Below, one piece after another: positions 36,593 to 47,532 of a stretch of DNA of 64,000 nt. Origin of the DNA: Caldithrix sp. (GTDB taxonomy: Bacteria; Zhuqueibacterota; Zhuqueibacteria; Thermofontimicrobiales; Sulfurfontimicrobiaceae); assembly GCA_020722815.1 (NCBI GenBank), contig DYKB01000002.1:62001-126000 (forward strand). The letters are read 5' to 3'. Within the stretch, counting starts at the first letter, position 1; each line of letters begins with the position of its first letter. The notes beneath the pieces were generated by a model. It saw only the letters and a list, made by a program, of their open reading frames with translations. It made no database searches and was not told the origin of the DNA. The position numbers and the translations under genes were made by a program.

Positions 36593-37677
36593 TCCCTGAT
36601 CCCTCCCTGGAGAGAATTCAGGGGTGGGTCAAATTGGCAGAAATTCAAAACCCATTTCGTCATGCGTCTATTATTTTAGTGTCAATTGTTTTAACATCAT
36701 CCGCATCCAGGCGATAATTTCCTGTCTCCAAAAATGCAAAATTCCGCCCTTTTATCATTTTTTCGCAATAAAAAACGATAACAAGCTGCGCCTGAATGAT
36801 ATTTTTCCTGAAAAAATCAGCTCCAGGCAACCAATCTTCATCTTGTGAATATAAAAAATCACCTATTTGCACCGATTTCGCAAATTTCTACCAAAAAAAT
36901 GTGATCCAGCTCCCCATATTTAATCTTCTGAATAAATAAAATAACTATGGCAGCCTAAAGCCTATTTTATCTGTCTGAATTTTATAAAAAAGCTGCCAAT
37001 AGTTAATTTATTTGCGATAGAAATAAAATATTGGTGCCCCTGATTGATTTATTCCGCAAGAAAATGCGACCTGGCCAGGCAAATTAAATTTTTATTATTC
37101 CATAAAATGAACATCGGCTAGGCAAGCTTGCTTTATTTTCATAAAAAATTTTAAATGCCCGGGTAAATTGAATGATTTTTATTATCCAAATCAATCCCGA
37201 ACAATCATTACACATTATCAAAAAAGATCATTTCATTTATCAGCTTCTATTTTAAAGATAAATCCATTAAAATTTTCTATTGATAAGACTGATTTCTTTT
37301 CAAAAATAAATAACATTGAAAAGATATAACGATTTAAGATGAATAGCGCTTTATTTGATTGCTAAATTAACGCCATGAAAACAGGATTATTGAGCACAGG
37401 GTAATTAACAGATTGCCAATCGTATCAGCAGTAGCGAAGAGAGCAAGCACGAATCAGTTTGAGTTTCAATCGTCATTCAGAATCAGGAAATAATGCCCAA
37501 TAATGAAATATTAAGTCAGATAAATGATCAAATAATTGTTTAATATCAATTGGATTATTAATTCGATCATGAAATGATATTATTTTAAGAAATATCACTT
37601 GATCTAATATAAAATAAAATGAAGAAATTGTCAAGTAAAAAAATGAAAAATATTGATTGCGGAGCCTGAAAATTTTT
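36593..37677. other. Gene-free AT-rich interval
   Basis: About 1.1 kb, roughly 70% A+T. Only short frames (under 75 codons) with no ribosome sites occur. Weak symmetric words exist (GGCAGCC...GGCTGCC-like near 36950-37000). I see no conserved gene, RNA or repeat unit here. Confidence 0.5.
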
Positions 37678-37838
37678 GCTACCGAACACTTTTTCAAATC
37701 GCCAAATCTGACCCCTCACCCCAACCCTCTCCCCAAAGGGGAGAGGGAATAGCTACGCCCTCTCCCTTTGGGAGAGGGTTGGGGTGAGGGTCACAAGTGT
37801 GGTTTAACGATAATTTATAAAAAAGTGTACGGTAGTGA
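37678..37838. repeat. Family B palindromic repeat, copy 5
   Basis: GCTACCGAACACTTTTTCAAAT on the left, AAAAAGTGTACGGTAGTGAA on the right, CCCTCACCCCAACCCTCTCCC / GGGAGAGGGTTGGGGTGAGGG in the middle. Confidence 0.85.
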
Positions 37839-38538
37839 AAAAATTTTAAAAAACATCCGGAGGCAATAATTTTTAGTATCCCCTCAATATACAATGGTAA
37901 AACCTTGCGAAGGTGGTACCGTGTTTTCATCAAATGACGGTTGTGAAGGTTAATATCGAGGTTTCAACAAGATCTCAGCAAACCTTTGCAAGGATTCACC
38001 CTCCTTTTTTTGAGAGGTTACAATTTTTATTCAGTTTGCTTCTGATAAAAAATTCATTCGCTGTGTTAAATCCGCGAACTATATTCATTATAACCTGTCG
38101 GTTATAGAATATTCTTGTAACCGTTTATCTAAAAAGGGATGGATTCCCGCCAAACTTGTACTCGAAAGTTTTGGTCGAGTAAACATGCGGGAAATAACAG
38201 ATTCGATCCTCCCTGTGAACGGATACATATTTTTTTCGGATCCGACTTTCAATAGCCTTTCAGATTTTTGAAAGGTTTTTCAGAAATCTGATACTTTTTT
38301 CCAAATATTAGATCGCCAGGTGCTCCCAAGGCCGGTTTTCAGTTCATGAATTGATTGATTTGGCTGCTTTGAATATCCCTGGCGCCTCTTTAAAGCGTTT
38401 CTTCCGCAGGAAACGATTGTTTCGCTGCGATATCGTAAAGCTGATATTATTTATTATAAAATTGCAACAACTGGCATTCAAATTGCATTTAATCAATTGA
38501 AAGATACTTTATTCAATTTAACTTGATGCGAGGAGATC
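37839..38538. other. Gene-free interval upstream of the 890-aa secreted protein
   Basis: Holds ACCTTGCGAAGGT (37894-37917) and an AACCTTTGCAAGGAT mirror near 37980 (words also present at 41.26 and 41.71 kb), a GGATTCCCGCC / CATGCGGGAA hairpin at 38133-38190 like that near 19.07 kb, and the leader of the next gene (GAGGAGATC before ATG). No gene seen. Confidence 0.5.
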
Positions 38539-41211
38539 ATGAAAACTCATCACTACTTTTCATTGTTTATCGCCTTGGTTCTTATTTTTGCCCCGTCTCT
38601 TATTTCTCAGGAGATTCTATTTGAATTTTCCACCGAACCAGAACCAGTTTCACTGGCGATTGATAGCAAAGGCGAGGTGTATGTTGCCAATGCCAGTTTG
38701 GAAACGCCGCCTGATAATTGTAAAATTCAAAAATACACCAGCGAGGGGATTTTTCTCAGGACCTTTATTGATTATTTGCAGCCGGTTCAACATAAATTCA
38801 ATCGATATGCACCGCTGGATTTGACACTGGATGATGAAAATCAGCTCTATGTACTGGCGAAACCATTTTTCGAGGCAACTCCCGGAAAATGGACAGCCTA
38901 TAATGGATTTTCTATCCTGCAATACGATTCGACCGGCTCTCTGGTACGCGAACATAGCCGATTCATGAATCGTCGACCGACCAGCCTTTTTTATCATAAC
39001 AAATCCATTTTTATGTTGAGTGAAAAGATTCTGCAGTTTCATCCGGACACCGGTTATTTGACGGAACATCATTATTATACTGAAGCCGGCGGCAGTTTTG
39101 TACTGGATGAAATTGCTGATTTTGTTATCGATTCAAATCACAATTTCTGGGCAACTGGCTGTCGTGAAGAAAGTGATGGGTTTGCCAGCTTTATTTTGAA
39201 AATAAGAGCCGATGGTCTTCATTTAATGCAATTCCAGATACCGGGACGCGATTCATCGATCATCTATCCCCGAATCGCCATCAATAATACGGATGATATT
39301 TATCTGACCATCGATGAAATTGGCGAAGTCCAAAAATTCAATTCGACTGGCCATATTCTGGGCCGGGTCGATCTTCGGCCGGATTCCACGACCTCGGTCG
39401 CGCTGAAGTCCATTGCGGTGAGTCCGAACAATAATCTTTATATTCTCGATGCAAAAAATCAGGTAGTCCGGGTCCTGAAAGCATTTGCGACAAATGGTGC
39501 GTCAATTTCCGGCAAAGTGCTGGGTTCCCAACAGCCGCCGAGACAGGCAACGATTCACTATTCAGTCCGGGGAAGCAATGAACATAATGAAACCTTTACT
39601 GATGAAAATGGATTTTACTTCATTGGTGGATTGAAGGCGGGTGAATACAATTTATGGGCGTACACCGATAACAATTATTTAATCCGCAATGAATCGCGGC
39701 GCATTCAGGTTGCGGAAAATGAAGCGGTGGGTGATGTTAATTTTGAATATTTGATACCCGCTTCTGTTTCGGGACAGGTTGTGGGAACCGTCAATTTATA
39801 TAATATTCGCGAAAGTTTTCTTCAATACATTAATTTTGAAAATTATGACTATAATAATGCTTTGCTTGAAAATGATGGTCGATTTTCTTTTACTAATTTA
39901 TGGCCGGGCGCGGGAGAGATTTATATTATTCCGCCAGCCTCCACTGGTTGTGCCGGAACTTCTTTAAAAATAACACTTCAGGAAGGTGAGTGTGTCTCTG
40001 ATTTAGTAATTGTTATGCCAAAGGGAGCACTGATTTCAGGTTATTTAAAAAGTGATGATGCCCATTCTTTTCCTTTAAACTGCCTTGGCGTATCTGCCAT
40101 CAGATTACCAGAAATGGATAATAAAAATTCAGTAACGCCCTATTGTATCTGGCCAGCGCAGGTCGATGAAAATGGTTTTTACGAACTTCGGTTGGTGCCG
40201 GGAAGATATTTTTTGAATGTGGTACAAGGTTATTTTTGCTGCATGGGCATTCCATTTTTTAGCAAACCGAATCCCTATAGTTTAATTATTGTCGATGAAA
40301 ATCAATATGTCAGATGTGATTTTAAAATTAATTTTGAATATTTTCTGGCACGGGGAACAATAACCGATCAAACCGGTCAGTTTTTGGCACAAAGGGGGAC
40401 GATATTAGCAATGTCTGATAATTACATAATGGATTTTTACTGGAATTCATTTCCGTTTAGCGGTCCGGAGATTAACCCGGATGGAACTTATTCATTGCCG
40501 GTTTATCAATCGACTGATGAAATCTATTCGCTTTATGCGGTGACCTTTGATTCAACAGGGAATGGAATGTCGGTCTGGGGACGGCTTGATAATTTAAAAG
40601 GTCCCACTTCATCCGCAAATTTCAATTTAACGGATGTTGGCGGAAAAGTGCAGGGGAAAGTAGTCAATGTTCCTGTTGGTTCACATATTAAGGTTCGGAT
40701 CCTGGATACAGGAAAGAAACTGGCCGGAGAAGTGGACAGACATTTTGTCGCCGGTGATTTTAGATTCGGTTTTAATCACATTCAGCCGGGCCAATATGAA
40801 ATTATGGCCTATTCATCGGCTCATCCGGCGATTCCCAAACATCATTTTGTCATCCAATCCGGTGAATCCATTGAAATTCCACCACTCGATTTTCAGGTAA
40901 CCTCGGTGGAGATAAGCAGGCAGCCTGTTGGCTTTGAACTTTACAAAAATTTTCCCAATCCGTTTAATACTTATACGCAAATTACGTTTCATTTATCAAC
41001 CGCCAGTCAGATTGAGCTCACCATCTATAATCTCGCAGGCCAGCCAATTCGCAATTTATTCAAAGGGAAACTTTTTTCAGGTGAACATTTGCTCACCTGG
41101 GACGGTTCGGATAATTCGGGACGAAGCGTTGCGAGCGGGATTTATTTTTATCAATTAAAAGTCGATGATGGCAATTTGCGAAGGACAGCGAAGATGGTTT
41201 TGATTAAATGA
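38539..41211 (+). CDS. Secreted NHL-like/carboxypeptidase-regulatory-domain protein with T9SS sorting domain
   Basis: 890 residues. Signal peptide 1-22. About 25-315 is an NHL-type propeller (PVSLAIDSKGEVYVANAS, LDLTLDDENQLYVLA, IAVSPNNNLYILDAKNQVVRV). About 320-400 is a carboxypeptidase regulatory-like beta sandwich (ASISGKVLGS ... GFYFIGGLKAGEYNLWAY); further beta-sandwich units about 405-500, 600-690 and 705-785. The sorting domain runs from FPNPFNTYTQITF (about 810) to GIYFYQLKVDD...TAKMVLIK. No catalytic motif seen; likely a surface binding or adhesion protein. GAGGAG precedes ATG 38539. Confidence 0.85.
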   Translation: MKTHHYFSLFIALVLIFAPSLISQEILFEFSTEPEPVSLAIDSKGEVYVANASLETPPDNCKIQKYTSEGIFLRTFIDYLQPVQHKFNRYAPLDLTLDDENQLYVLAKPFFEATPGKWTAYNGFSILQYDSTGSLVREHSRFMNRRPTSLFYHNKSIFMLSEKILQFHPDTGYLTEHHYYTEAGGSFVLDEIADFVIDSNHNFWATGCREESDGFASFILKIRADGLHLMQFQIPGRDSSIIYPRIAINNTDDIYLTIDEIGEVQKFNSTGHILGRVDLRPDSTTSVALKSIAVSPNNNLYILDAKNQVVRVLKAFATNGASISGKVLGSQQPPRQATIHYSVRGSNEHNETFTDENGFYFIGGLKAGEYNLWAYTDNNYLIRNESRRIQVAENEAVGDVNFEYLIPASVSGQVVGTVNLYNIRESFLQYINFENYDYNNALLENDGRFSFTNLWPGAGEIYIIPPASTGCAGTSLKITLQEGECVSDLVIVMPKGALISGYLKSDDAHSFPLNCLGVSAIRLPEMDNKNSVTPYCIWPAQVDENGFYELRLVPGRYFLNVVQGYFCCMGIPFFSKPNPYSLIIVDENQYVRCDFKINFEYFLARGTITDQTGQFLAQRGTILAMSDNYIMDFYWNSFPFSGPEINPDGTYSLPVYQSTDEIYSLYAVTFDSTGNGMSVWGRLDNLKGPTSSANFNLTDVGGKVQGKVVNVPVGSHIKVRILDTGKKLAGEVDRHFVAGDFRFGFNHIQPGQYEIMAYSSAHPAIPKHHFVIQSGESIEIPPLDFQVTSVEISRQPVGFELYKNFPNPFNTYTQITFHLSTASQIELTIYNLAGQPIRNLFKGKLFSGEHLLTWDGSDNSGRSVASGIYFYQLKVDDGNLRRTAKMVLIK

Positions 41212-41534
41212 ATTGGTAACTTCTCAGGTTCAGGGCTTCATTGCGGCTGTCCGGGGTACTAACCCTGCGAAGGTTTTTGAACAGATACAGGGTTATATAT
41301 TGATTAATACCTGAAATTCTAAAATGAAATGTTTTTTTTGGTGAATTTGTTTCAAATAGAAAATTGACCCCTTCTGTATTTCCCGGTTTTCAAAAAGCAA
41401 AAATGGGGGAGAGAACCTGGTTTCCTCTCTCCAAATTCCGTTTTTTGGAATTTTGAGGGAGGCAGGAGGGGGTCACGAATTGATTCATAACCTCATAAAT
41501 TTCCATTTTAGAATTTTAGGTAATATTATAATAC

Positions 41535-41684
41535 TATTTAGTCAGATTAACTCCAACATCCCCCTAAATTCCCCTTCAAAGGGGGACTTTTCGCGATTCC
41601 CCCCTTTGAAGGGGGGCCAAGGGGGGATGTTAGTGAGCTTGAAATTACAAAATTAATATCGCTTAATGCAATCTGACTAAGTAG
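41535..41684. mobile_element. 150-bp MITE sharing the ends of the IS701-like element
   Basis: Left end CTATTTAGTCAGAT differs by one base from the IS left end; right end ATCTGACTAAGTAG (41671-41684) is identical to the IS right end. TAATA flanks both sides (41530-41534 and 41685-41689) as a target duplication. The interior is the CATCCCCCTAAATTCCCC / GGGGGGATG palindrome and carries no transposase. Confidence 0.8.
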
Positions 41685-41907
41685 TAATAATTATGAATTA
41701 TATATTGTGTTATTCTTAACCTTCGCAAGGTTATTATTGGCTAATTCTCTGGTTCCCGGACACCATCCGTTGTTCGCGGTTCAGGGTCAATAGTGTTCGG
41801 CACCGTTAATGAATTATGGCTTAATAAATTAATATCTGAAATTCTAAAAGGAGATGTTTTTTCGCTGGCACAGTCGTTTTCGGTAGAATTGTGCCCCCCT
41901 CTGTATC

Positions 41908-42129
41908 ATAACCGTCAGGTTAAGCCCCTAATTTATTTGAAAAAAAGGTTTTGGATATACAACAAAAATATTAGAAATATCAGACATTTGACCCTCACCC
42001 CAACCCTCTCCCGGAGGGAGAGGGCGTAGCTATCCCCTCTCCCTCCGGGAGAGGGTTAGGGTGAGGGCCGTTTTTAATTTAACGTAATGTTTAATTTTCA
42101 ATTAGTTATCACCTTAACCTGACGGCTAT
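41908..42129. repeat. Family G palindromic repeat, copy 2, inside a family A copy
   Basis: ATAACCGTCAGGTTAAG to TTAACCTGACGGCTAT. GCCCC(CC)TCTGT occurs on both sides (41892-41903 and 42130-42139), as a target duplication would. Its centre carries the CCCTCACCCCAACCCTCTCCCGG palindrome also used by family B. Confidence 0.75.
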
Positions 42130-42406
42130 GCCCCTCTGTCTCTCCCAGTTTTCAAAAAGCGAAAATGGGGGAGAGAACCTGGTTTCCTCTCCCCAAATTC
42201 CGTTTTTTGGAATTTTGAGGAAGGCAGGAGGGGGTCCTGAATTGGTTCAGAACATTATCAATTTTAGAATTTTTGGAAACGTATTTTTATGAGTGCCAAA
42301 CACTATTCGTTCACGGTCCCATTGTTCCCGGTTCAGAGTTTAGAAACAGTAAAATTCAATGATTTAAAGAAATTGAAGTCCGGCAACCTGAGTTATAACT
42401 TAAAAT

Positions 42407-44974
42407 TCATTTCCCAATCGTCACTTTTACATTTGGCTTTGGAATTGAAATGATCAAATGTTCATAATTTTCATCTGCATCTTCCGCTAGCTGATACGCT
42501 ATTTCGGATGAAGCTTGTATCGCCGGTTTACCATTTTCTTTCTTCCATAAAACATCCTGCCACCCCGGTGCGCCATTGACATAAGTTAGTTGGGTTAAAT
42601 TTGTCAATTCCACTGCATCCAGCCAGCAGGTGGAGGCAACAATTGAAATGCCGGCACCTTCATTGGGTAAAATGAACGCTTCACGGGTGGCATCGGGCAT
42701 GGGGAAATCAAAGGCAAAGCACAAAGAATCATTTTTCAATTGATAAGCATGATTGAGGACAGCCAGGAGCCTATTTTTATCTATCGCAACACAATGCTTG
42801 AAATTTAATGCCTGCCCGCTGAAGGCGATAATCTGTCCCGCAGCCGCTTTTTGATTCACCTGCGTATAGATTTCGGGTGAAGCCCCGACTTTGCCGATTA
42901 TCTGTGGCGTTACATCAGCGATGTAAGGCAGAACTCGCTTTGATTTGGTAACGATTTTACCGACGCGCATTCGTTCCTGTTGATTCATCAATTGCAAAGC
43001 GCCCCAGAATCCGTGCCCGGCGATAAGCGAGGTGTTGACGTTGTATCGCTGGTTCTTGAGATCATCGTGGGGATAATTGGCGAAGGTGAAAAGTTCAAGC
43101 GGAATGATACCCGCGAATTGATTGGGAATGGTTCGCATGGATTTGGCACGATAGGCACTATAATCATTATAGGCACTGGCGCCATTGTTCATCCAGAAAT
43201 ATTTGCCCGCGCTCAATACTGCCAGCCCGGTCATCACCCTTCTGGCTTCGGTTAAGTCAATTTCGATTATCAATTCCGGCTCATAATCGGTCAACTCTTT
43301 CATGGCACGCGTGATGTAAATTGGCAACAGGTATTCATAGCGCGCCCGGCGTTCTTCAGCCGTGTACCGGTCACTCCCGTGATGCAAATTGGGAAGCGTG
43401 CTGAAAAAAGTATTGATGGCATCCCATTTAAAGAACCGCACGCCCTGATCGATCAACTTTTTGCAATCTTCAATGAAAAGATAATAAAAATCACTCACGA
43501 AATCGAACGCGGGATGATTCCATTGCGCCAGAATTGGTTTCCCTTGGGAGTCTAAAATAACCCATTCCCGATGTTCTTTATAGCGTGGCGTGGAACTGTC
43601 GATTCCCATAGGCGAGAACCAAACGCCCAGCTTGATGCCCTGTTTATCCAGCGCTGCTTTAATTGGTGCCAATCCATTGGGTAATCGCTGCGGATGCGGC
43701 GTCCAGATGCCATGCGTCTGCTGCCAGCCATCATCCAGCACGAAAATGTCGATTCCCAATTCCGCGGCATATTCGATTTCCTGCAAAATTTGCTTTTCGG
43801 TGAAAAGACCGCGAATATCCGCTCCCTGTGAACTTAATTTTCGCTGCATGCCCCAGGTATTATAATAAAACTCCGGTTGGCGCGAAGCCGGTCTTTCACA
43901 AATACAGCGCCAGAGATAATCCCGCAGGATTTCCAGACCTTTCTCCGTTTCCGAACCTGGATAGAGTCCTGAACCACACCAGACCGAAGAATAGGGATGG
44001 AATTTATCGATAACTTCGCCATCCAGATAACCGCCACGCAAAATATCAACCGAGACATCGATATTTTTATGCATCAAATGATGCGAAAATCCCAGAAAAT
44101 GAAAATCGCTATCATTTGCTTTGAAATTGAACGTTCCTGATATCCCCTACAATCCATCCCGTAAAAGGCTTTCTTCATCGCGTTTGCTCTCTTTTACCAT
44201 GCCTTTTAAATTATCCTGTGAGGCGTGTTCATAGGTGGAAATCCAGCCGAGACCGTCCAGATGAATCATATCAATTGGTCCTTTGGTGAGCAGGGATTTG
44301 TTGTCGATTAACGGATATTCATTGATTTGAGGATGATACATGTAACAATTTGCCAGATTATGGGCATCTTCGGCATTTTTAAAAAAGCGTTCATCATACG
44401 TCGCGTTTTGATCTATCTGGATAAGCTCATTTGCCCAGGTTGCGAGGCGTATTTCAGTGACTTTGCCGGTGGTACCGCGTTGCAAACTATATTGAGGAAA
44501 TTTAAAATGCAACTTTTTATTTAACTTATTGAGCCGATAAGCCCGATTGAATGAAGTATGAAGTTCCAGCCTTTCCCGAATAAGCGTCATGTTTGGAAAA
44601 ATTTGCTGATAAAGCCTGATTTCCAGTCCATTGACGGGATTTTTCTTCCCTTGAAAAATGTAAATGAACTCCTGACCTCCATTTTCCATCTGGCGGAAGG
44701 ACTGTTGTTGATACTGCCAGATTTTATCATTGGCCGTAACCAGCTTATTATCGATGATAAACTCGAAATAGGGCTGTAAGTCGGATTGAGCCAATAGTTC
44801 GGTTTTTTTTTCTTTGGAAAATATTGAAGTGACGCGGATTTGATCGGGAAATTGCCGTGAACAGGTGATGACTTTTTTTACTAAATTATTTTCAAGCGTG
44901 ATTTGCTCAGCGAATAGTAAAGAATGAAACATTGCGGTCAGGAGCAGACTGGTGATAATGGTTTTACAATGCAT
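42407..44974 (-). pseudogene. GH36-like alpha-galactosidase with in-frame amber codon
   Basis: One reading frame of 856 codons with a single internal TAG (44149-44147). The N-terminal part (275 residues, signal peptide MHCKTIITSLLLTAMFHSLLFA) is the beta supersandwich domain; the frame continues GISGTFNFKANDSDFHFLGF and then the catalytic barrel: YNTWGMQRK, IFVLDDGWQQTHG, nucleophile region RFFKWDAINTF, and ELIIEIDLTEARR. Family role: hydrolyse alpha-galactosides. The likely original codon is CAG (C to T). As read, two separate pieces are made and only the second has the catalytic residues but no signal peptide. Ends in a carbohydrate-like beta domain. No ribosome site was seen for a restart at 44077. 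Confidence 0.85.
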
Positions 44975-45094
44975 TGATGGTTACCTTATTTTTGAGTTGG
45001 CTTAATTGTTACGATACTCGACATAATAATTGTAGGACAAATTGCCAATTTGTCCTACAAATAAATTCAAAATTCATCATTCAACATTCCCCTC

Positions 45095-47458
45095 TTACCT
45101 GAGTAACAGCATTTTGTGAATTTGACTGAATTCGCCACCGCTCAACTGATAGAAATAAACCCCTGAACTGACATCCAGACCAGCCGAATCTTTACCATCC
45201 CATTCGATAGCGACTTGACCGGCGTCCTGAGTCGCCGAAATCAGTTCCGTTATTTGTTCGCCAAGTAAATTATAAATCACCAGCCGGACAAAAGAACGTT
45301 CCGGTAATTGATAATGAATCATCGTTCTTTGATTAAAAGGATTGGGATAGTTTTGGAACAGGATAAATTCTTTCGGTTGAGAATCTTCTTTGGCAATAGT
45401 TGATGTGGTGTTGGATTTTCCGGGAGTTGGTATCGTATAATTCACCCATGCTCTTCCCCCATCAGGATTGCGACCGAAGGAAATATTACTTTGCTGTGGT
45501 CCAAATGTCAACGAATCAATGATCGTCACCCCATCCGGTGCGATTAGACCGATAAATTCGCCTGCTGCGCCAAGATTAAAACTGGCGTGCAATTCGGCGT
45601 CATCTGTTTCGCCATCACACCAGACGAGCAGATAGCTGTTCGCCTGAATCGTTACATTACTGGGAAATTGCCACTTTGTCAAATTATCCGGATTATCCGT
45701 CAGATAAAATCCGCCAAGTGCCACATCTTTTGAAGTGAGGTTGTAGAGCTCCAGCCAGTCCGCATAATCACCGGCTTTATCTTTATTCACCGCATTATTT
45801 TTCGCCAGAAATTCATTCATGACAATTTGAATCGTATCAGCGGCGGACACCTGAACAAGGATTGGCGCGGCGCCTGGAAACAACATCTTTTGATTTTGCA
45901 AATCCTCAGCCTGCACCAGGAAACGACCAAATCCTTTCGATCCAATCGGATGAATCACGCCTTCCCATCTATCAGCATTTTCAACCCGCTTGGTCTTTTC
46001 AACCGGCCTGAATTTCATGGGTATTTTTTCTGTCTGCGCTAAATTTCCCGGTCGATATTGAATGGTTACACTTTTTAATCCAGCCTGACCGAAGACTGAA
46101 GCGATGACATGAATGCTATCAGTGGATCGCGGTGATTTGGGCCACCAATCAAGTGAATAAACAATTGGCCCGGCGGTCACCCATTTCAGTTGCCGGCCCA
46201 GGCTTAAATTTCGTAAATTGACAAACTCTTTTATGCCCCGTTTGACATGCTGATTCGAATAGCTCATATCGGTATATGAATTATGAAAATCATCCATGGT
46301 GAATCCATATCCCTGTATCCGAAAAGTATCGATGGCTGCCCAGGGTGCAATCAGATTTTTCAAACTGTCCAGATGTTTTTCCCACAGCGAAAGTTTATAG
46401 ACATTTTTGCGATAAAAAACCAGAAAGTGAGTGTAAAGATTTCGATACGGCGGATGTTTCATCACTCTTTCTGCCAGCGGACGTGGTCCATAACCCTGTC
46501 CCTGTACTTTTTCCATATTTTCAAATTTATAAGGATCAACCGCACTCCAATCGACGCCAAACCAGTCGATGCCGAAAGTATTATCATAATCATACGGAAT
46601 CCAGTGAAATTTATCGATGCCAGGTTCATGATACAGATAATAATTATTTTTCAGGAACCAATAATCATCCCAACTCCCCACCAGCACATTCATGGCCAGA
46701 TATTTGAGAAATGTTGGGACGATGAGCACCTGTTCCAGCGAATCAGCAAATAAGTTATCTGGCGTGTTGTTGATAATCCGAATCAATCGGGCAAGGGGTT
46801 TATAATTATTTTCAGTGGTATTGGTAATTAGTTCATAGGGACGTTCGGGATTGAAATATGGGTAGTAATCATCTGGCGCATTCCCGCGGAAGGTGAGGTC
46901 CGCCGGCCAGAGACACTTCCAAAGATTGCCAGCGGGGTCTGAAAAATGATTTTTTAGGAATTCATCATCGATATGTTCGACCGAAATGTAAAGCCCGTAG
47001 TAAATTCCGTTAATATAAACTGCCGTATGCGCCGCCCGACTCGCTATCAGGCCAATTTGTTGAAAGAGATCGGCACATATTTTACTTCGGACGATAGATG
47101 GATCATTTTGCTGGGCATTTAAATTCAATTTATCCACGCCATAAAATTGTCGTCCAGGCACAAAAGTGTTAAAAGACAATTTAAAGCTCTTCTTTACAGA
47201 ACCGCGCGAGGTATTGCCGCGTATCCGAAAGCCAACTGAATCGACTTTTTCATCAATCCAGGCATTTTTAAAATGAATTGAAGCCGGATACAACGTGTCG
47301 CTTTCCGAATGCCGATAGATATATTCCAATATCAACGGATCAATCGTAATTTTAACCACTGCGACCTGGGAGTCATCGTAGAGCTGCCAGGTTTTGCTTC
47401 CGAATAAAAAAATGGGGAAGAAGATGATGAAAAACAAAATGAATTTTCCGGTACGCAT
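45095..47458 (-). CDS. Secreted CotH kinase-family protein with lamin-tail and T9SS sorting domains
   Basis: 787 residues. Signal peptide 1-20. CotH region about 25-420 with AVYINGIYYGLYISVEHIDDEFL (near 145) and the later WIPYDYDNTFGIDWFG (near 295), matching the catalytic blocks of the CotH family; a beta domain about 430-550; lamin-tail domain about 555-685 (GDYADWLELYN, VALGGFYLTDN); sorting domain from NYPNPFNQRTMIHY (about 702) to GVYFYQLSGG. The overall build is close to the 989-residue protein at 7.45 kb, but with one lamin-tail domain. AAGGA precedes the ATG. Complete. Confidence 0.9.
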   Translation of the reverse strand: MRTGKFILFFIIFFPIFLFGSKTWQLYDDSQVAVVKITIDPLILEYIYRHSESDTLYPASIHFKNAWIDEKVDSVGFRIRGNTSRGSVKKSFKLSFNTFVPGRQFYGVDKLNLNAQQNDPSIVRSKICADLFQQIGLIASRAAHTAVYINGIYYGLYISVEHIDDEFLKNHFSDPAGNLWKCLWPADLTFRGNAPDDYYPYFNPERPYELITNTTENNYKPLARLIRIINNTPDNLFADSLEQVLIVPTFLKYLAMNVLVGSWDDYWFLKNNYYLYHEPGIDKFHWIPYDYDNTFGIDWFGVDWSAVDPYKFENMEKVQGQGYGPRPLAERVMKHPPYRNLYTHFLVFYRKNVYKLSLWEKHLDSLKNLIAPWAAIDTFRIQGYGFTMDDFHNSYTDMSYSNQHVKRGIKEFVNLRNLSLGRQLKWVTAGPIVYSLDWWPKSPRSTDSIHVIASVFGQAGLKSVTIQYRPGNLAQTEKIPMKFRPVEKTKRVENADRWEGVIHPIGSKGFGRFLVQAEDLQNQKMLFPGAAPILVQVSAADTIQIVMNEFLAKNNAVNKDKAGDYADWLELYNLTSKDVALGGFYLTDNPDNLTKWQFPSNVTIQANSYLLVWCDGETDDAELHASFNLGAAGEFIGLIAPDGVTIIDSLTFGPQQSNISFGRNPDGGRAWVNYTIPTPGKSNTTSTIAKEDSQPKEFILFQNYPNPFNQRTMIHYQLPERSFVRLVIYNLLGEQITELISATQDAGQVAIEWDGKDSAGLDVSSGVYFYQLSGGEFSQIHKMLLLR

Positions 47459-47532
47459 ATATCGTTATCCTTGAAAAAAGTTCCTTTTTAGCGAACATGG
47501 ATTATCAAGTTACAAACGAATGATGAAATAAT

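Larger units (their letters stand above)
41214..42402. repeat. 1.2 kb nest of repeats (families D, A, G and a MITE)
   Basis: Outer ends are family D (GTAACTTCTCAGGTTCAGGG at 41217; GGCAACCTGAGTTATAAC at 42384). Within it lie ACCCTGCGAAGGTT and AACCTTCGCAAGGTT arms (41262, 41717), a family A copy (about 41306-41528), an IS-derived MITE (41535-41684) and a second A copy (41831-42275) interrupted by family G (41908-42129). No gene present. Confidence 0.8.

Noticed and set aside
36593-37677. Hidden RNA gene in the AT-rich 1.1 kb interval.
   Set aside because: No tRNA-like T-arm, no strong hairpin with T-tail and no promoter pair that I could defend.
37694-37933. Open frame of 79 codons on the minus strand.
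   Set aside because: It is translated from a family B palindrome (CCCTCACCCC...); the same frame appears in other copies and has no ribosome site.
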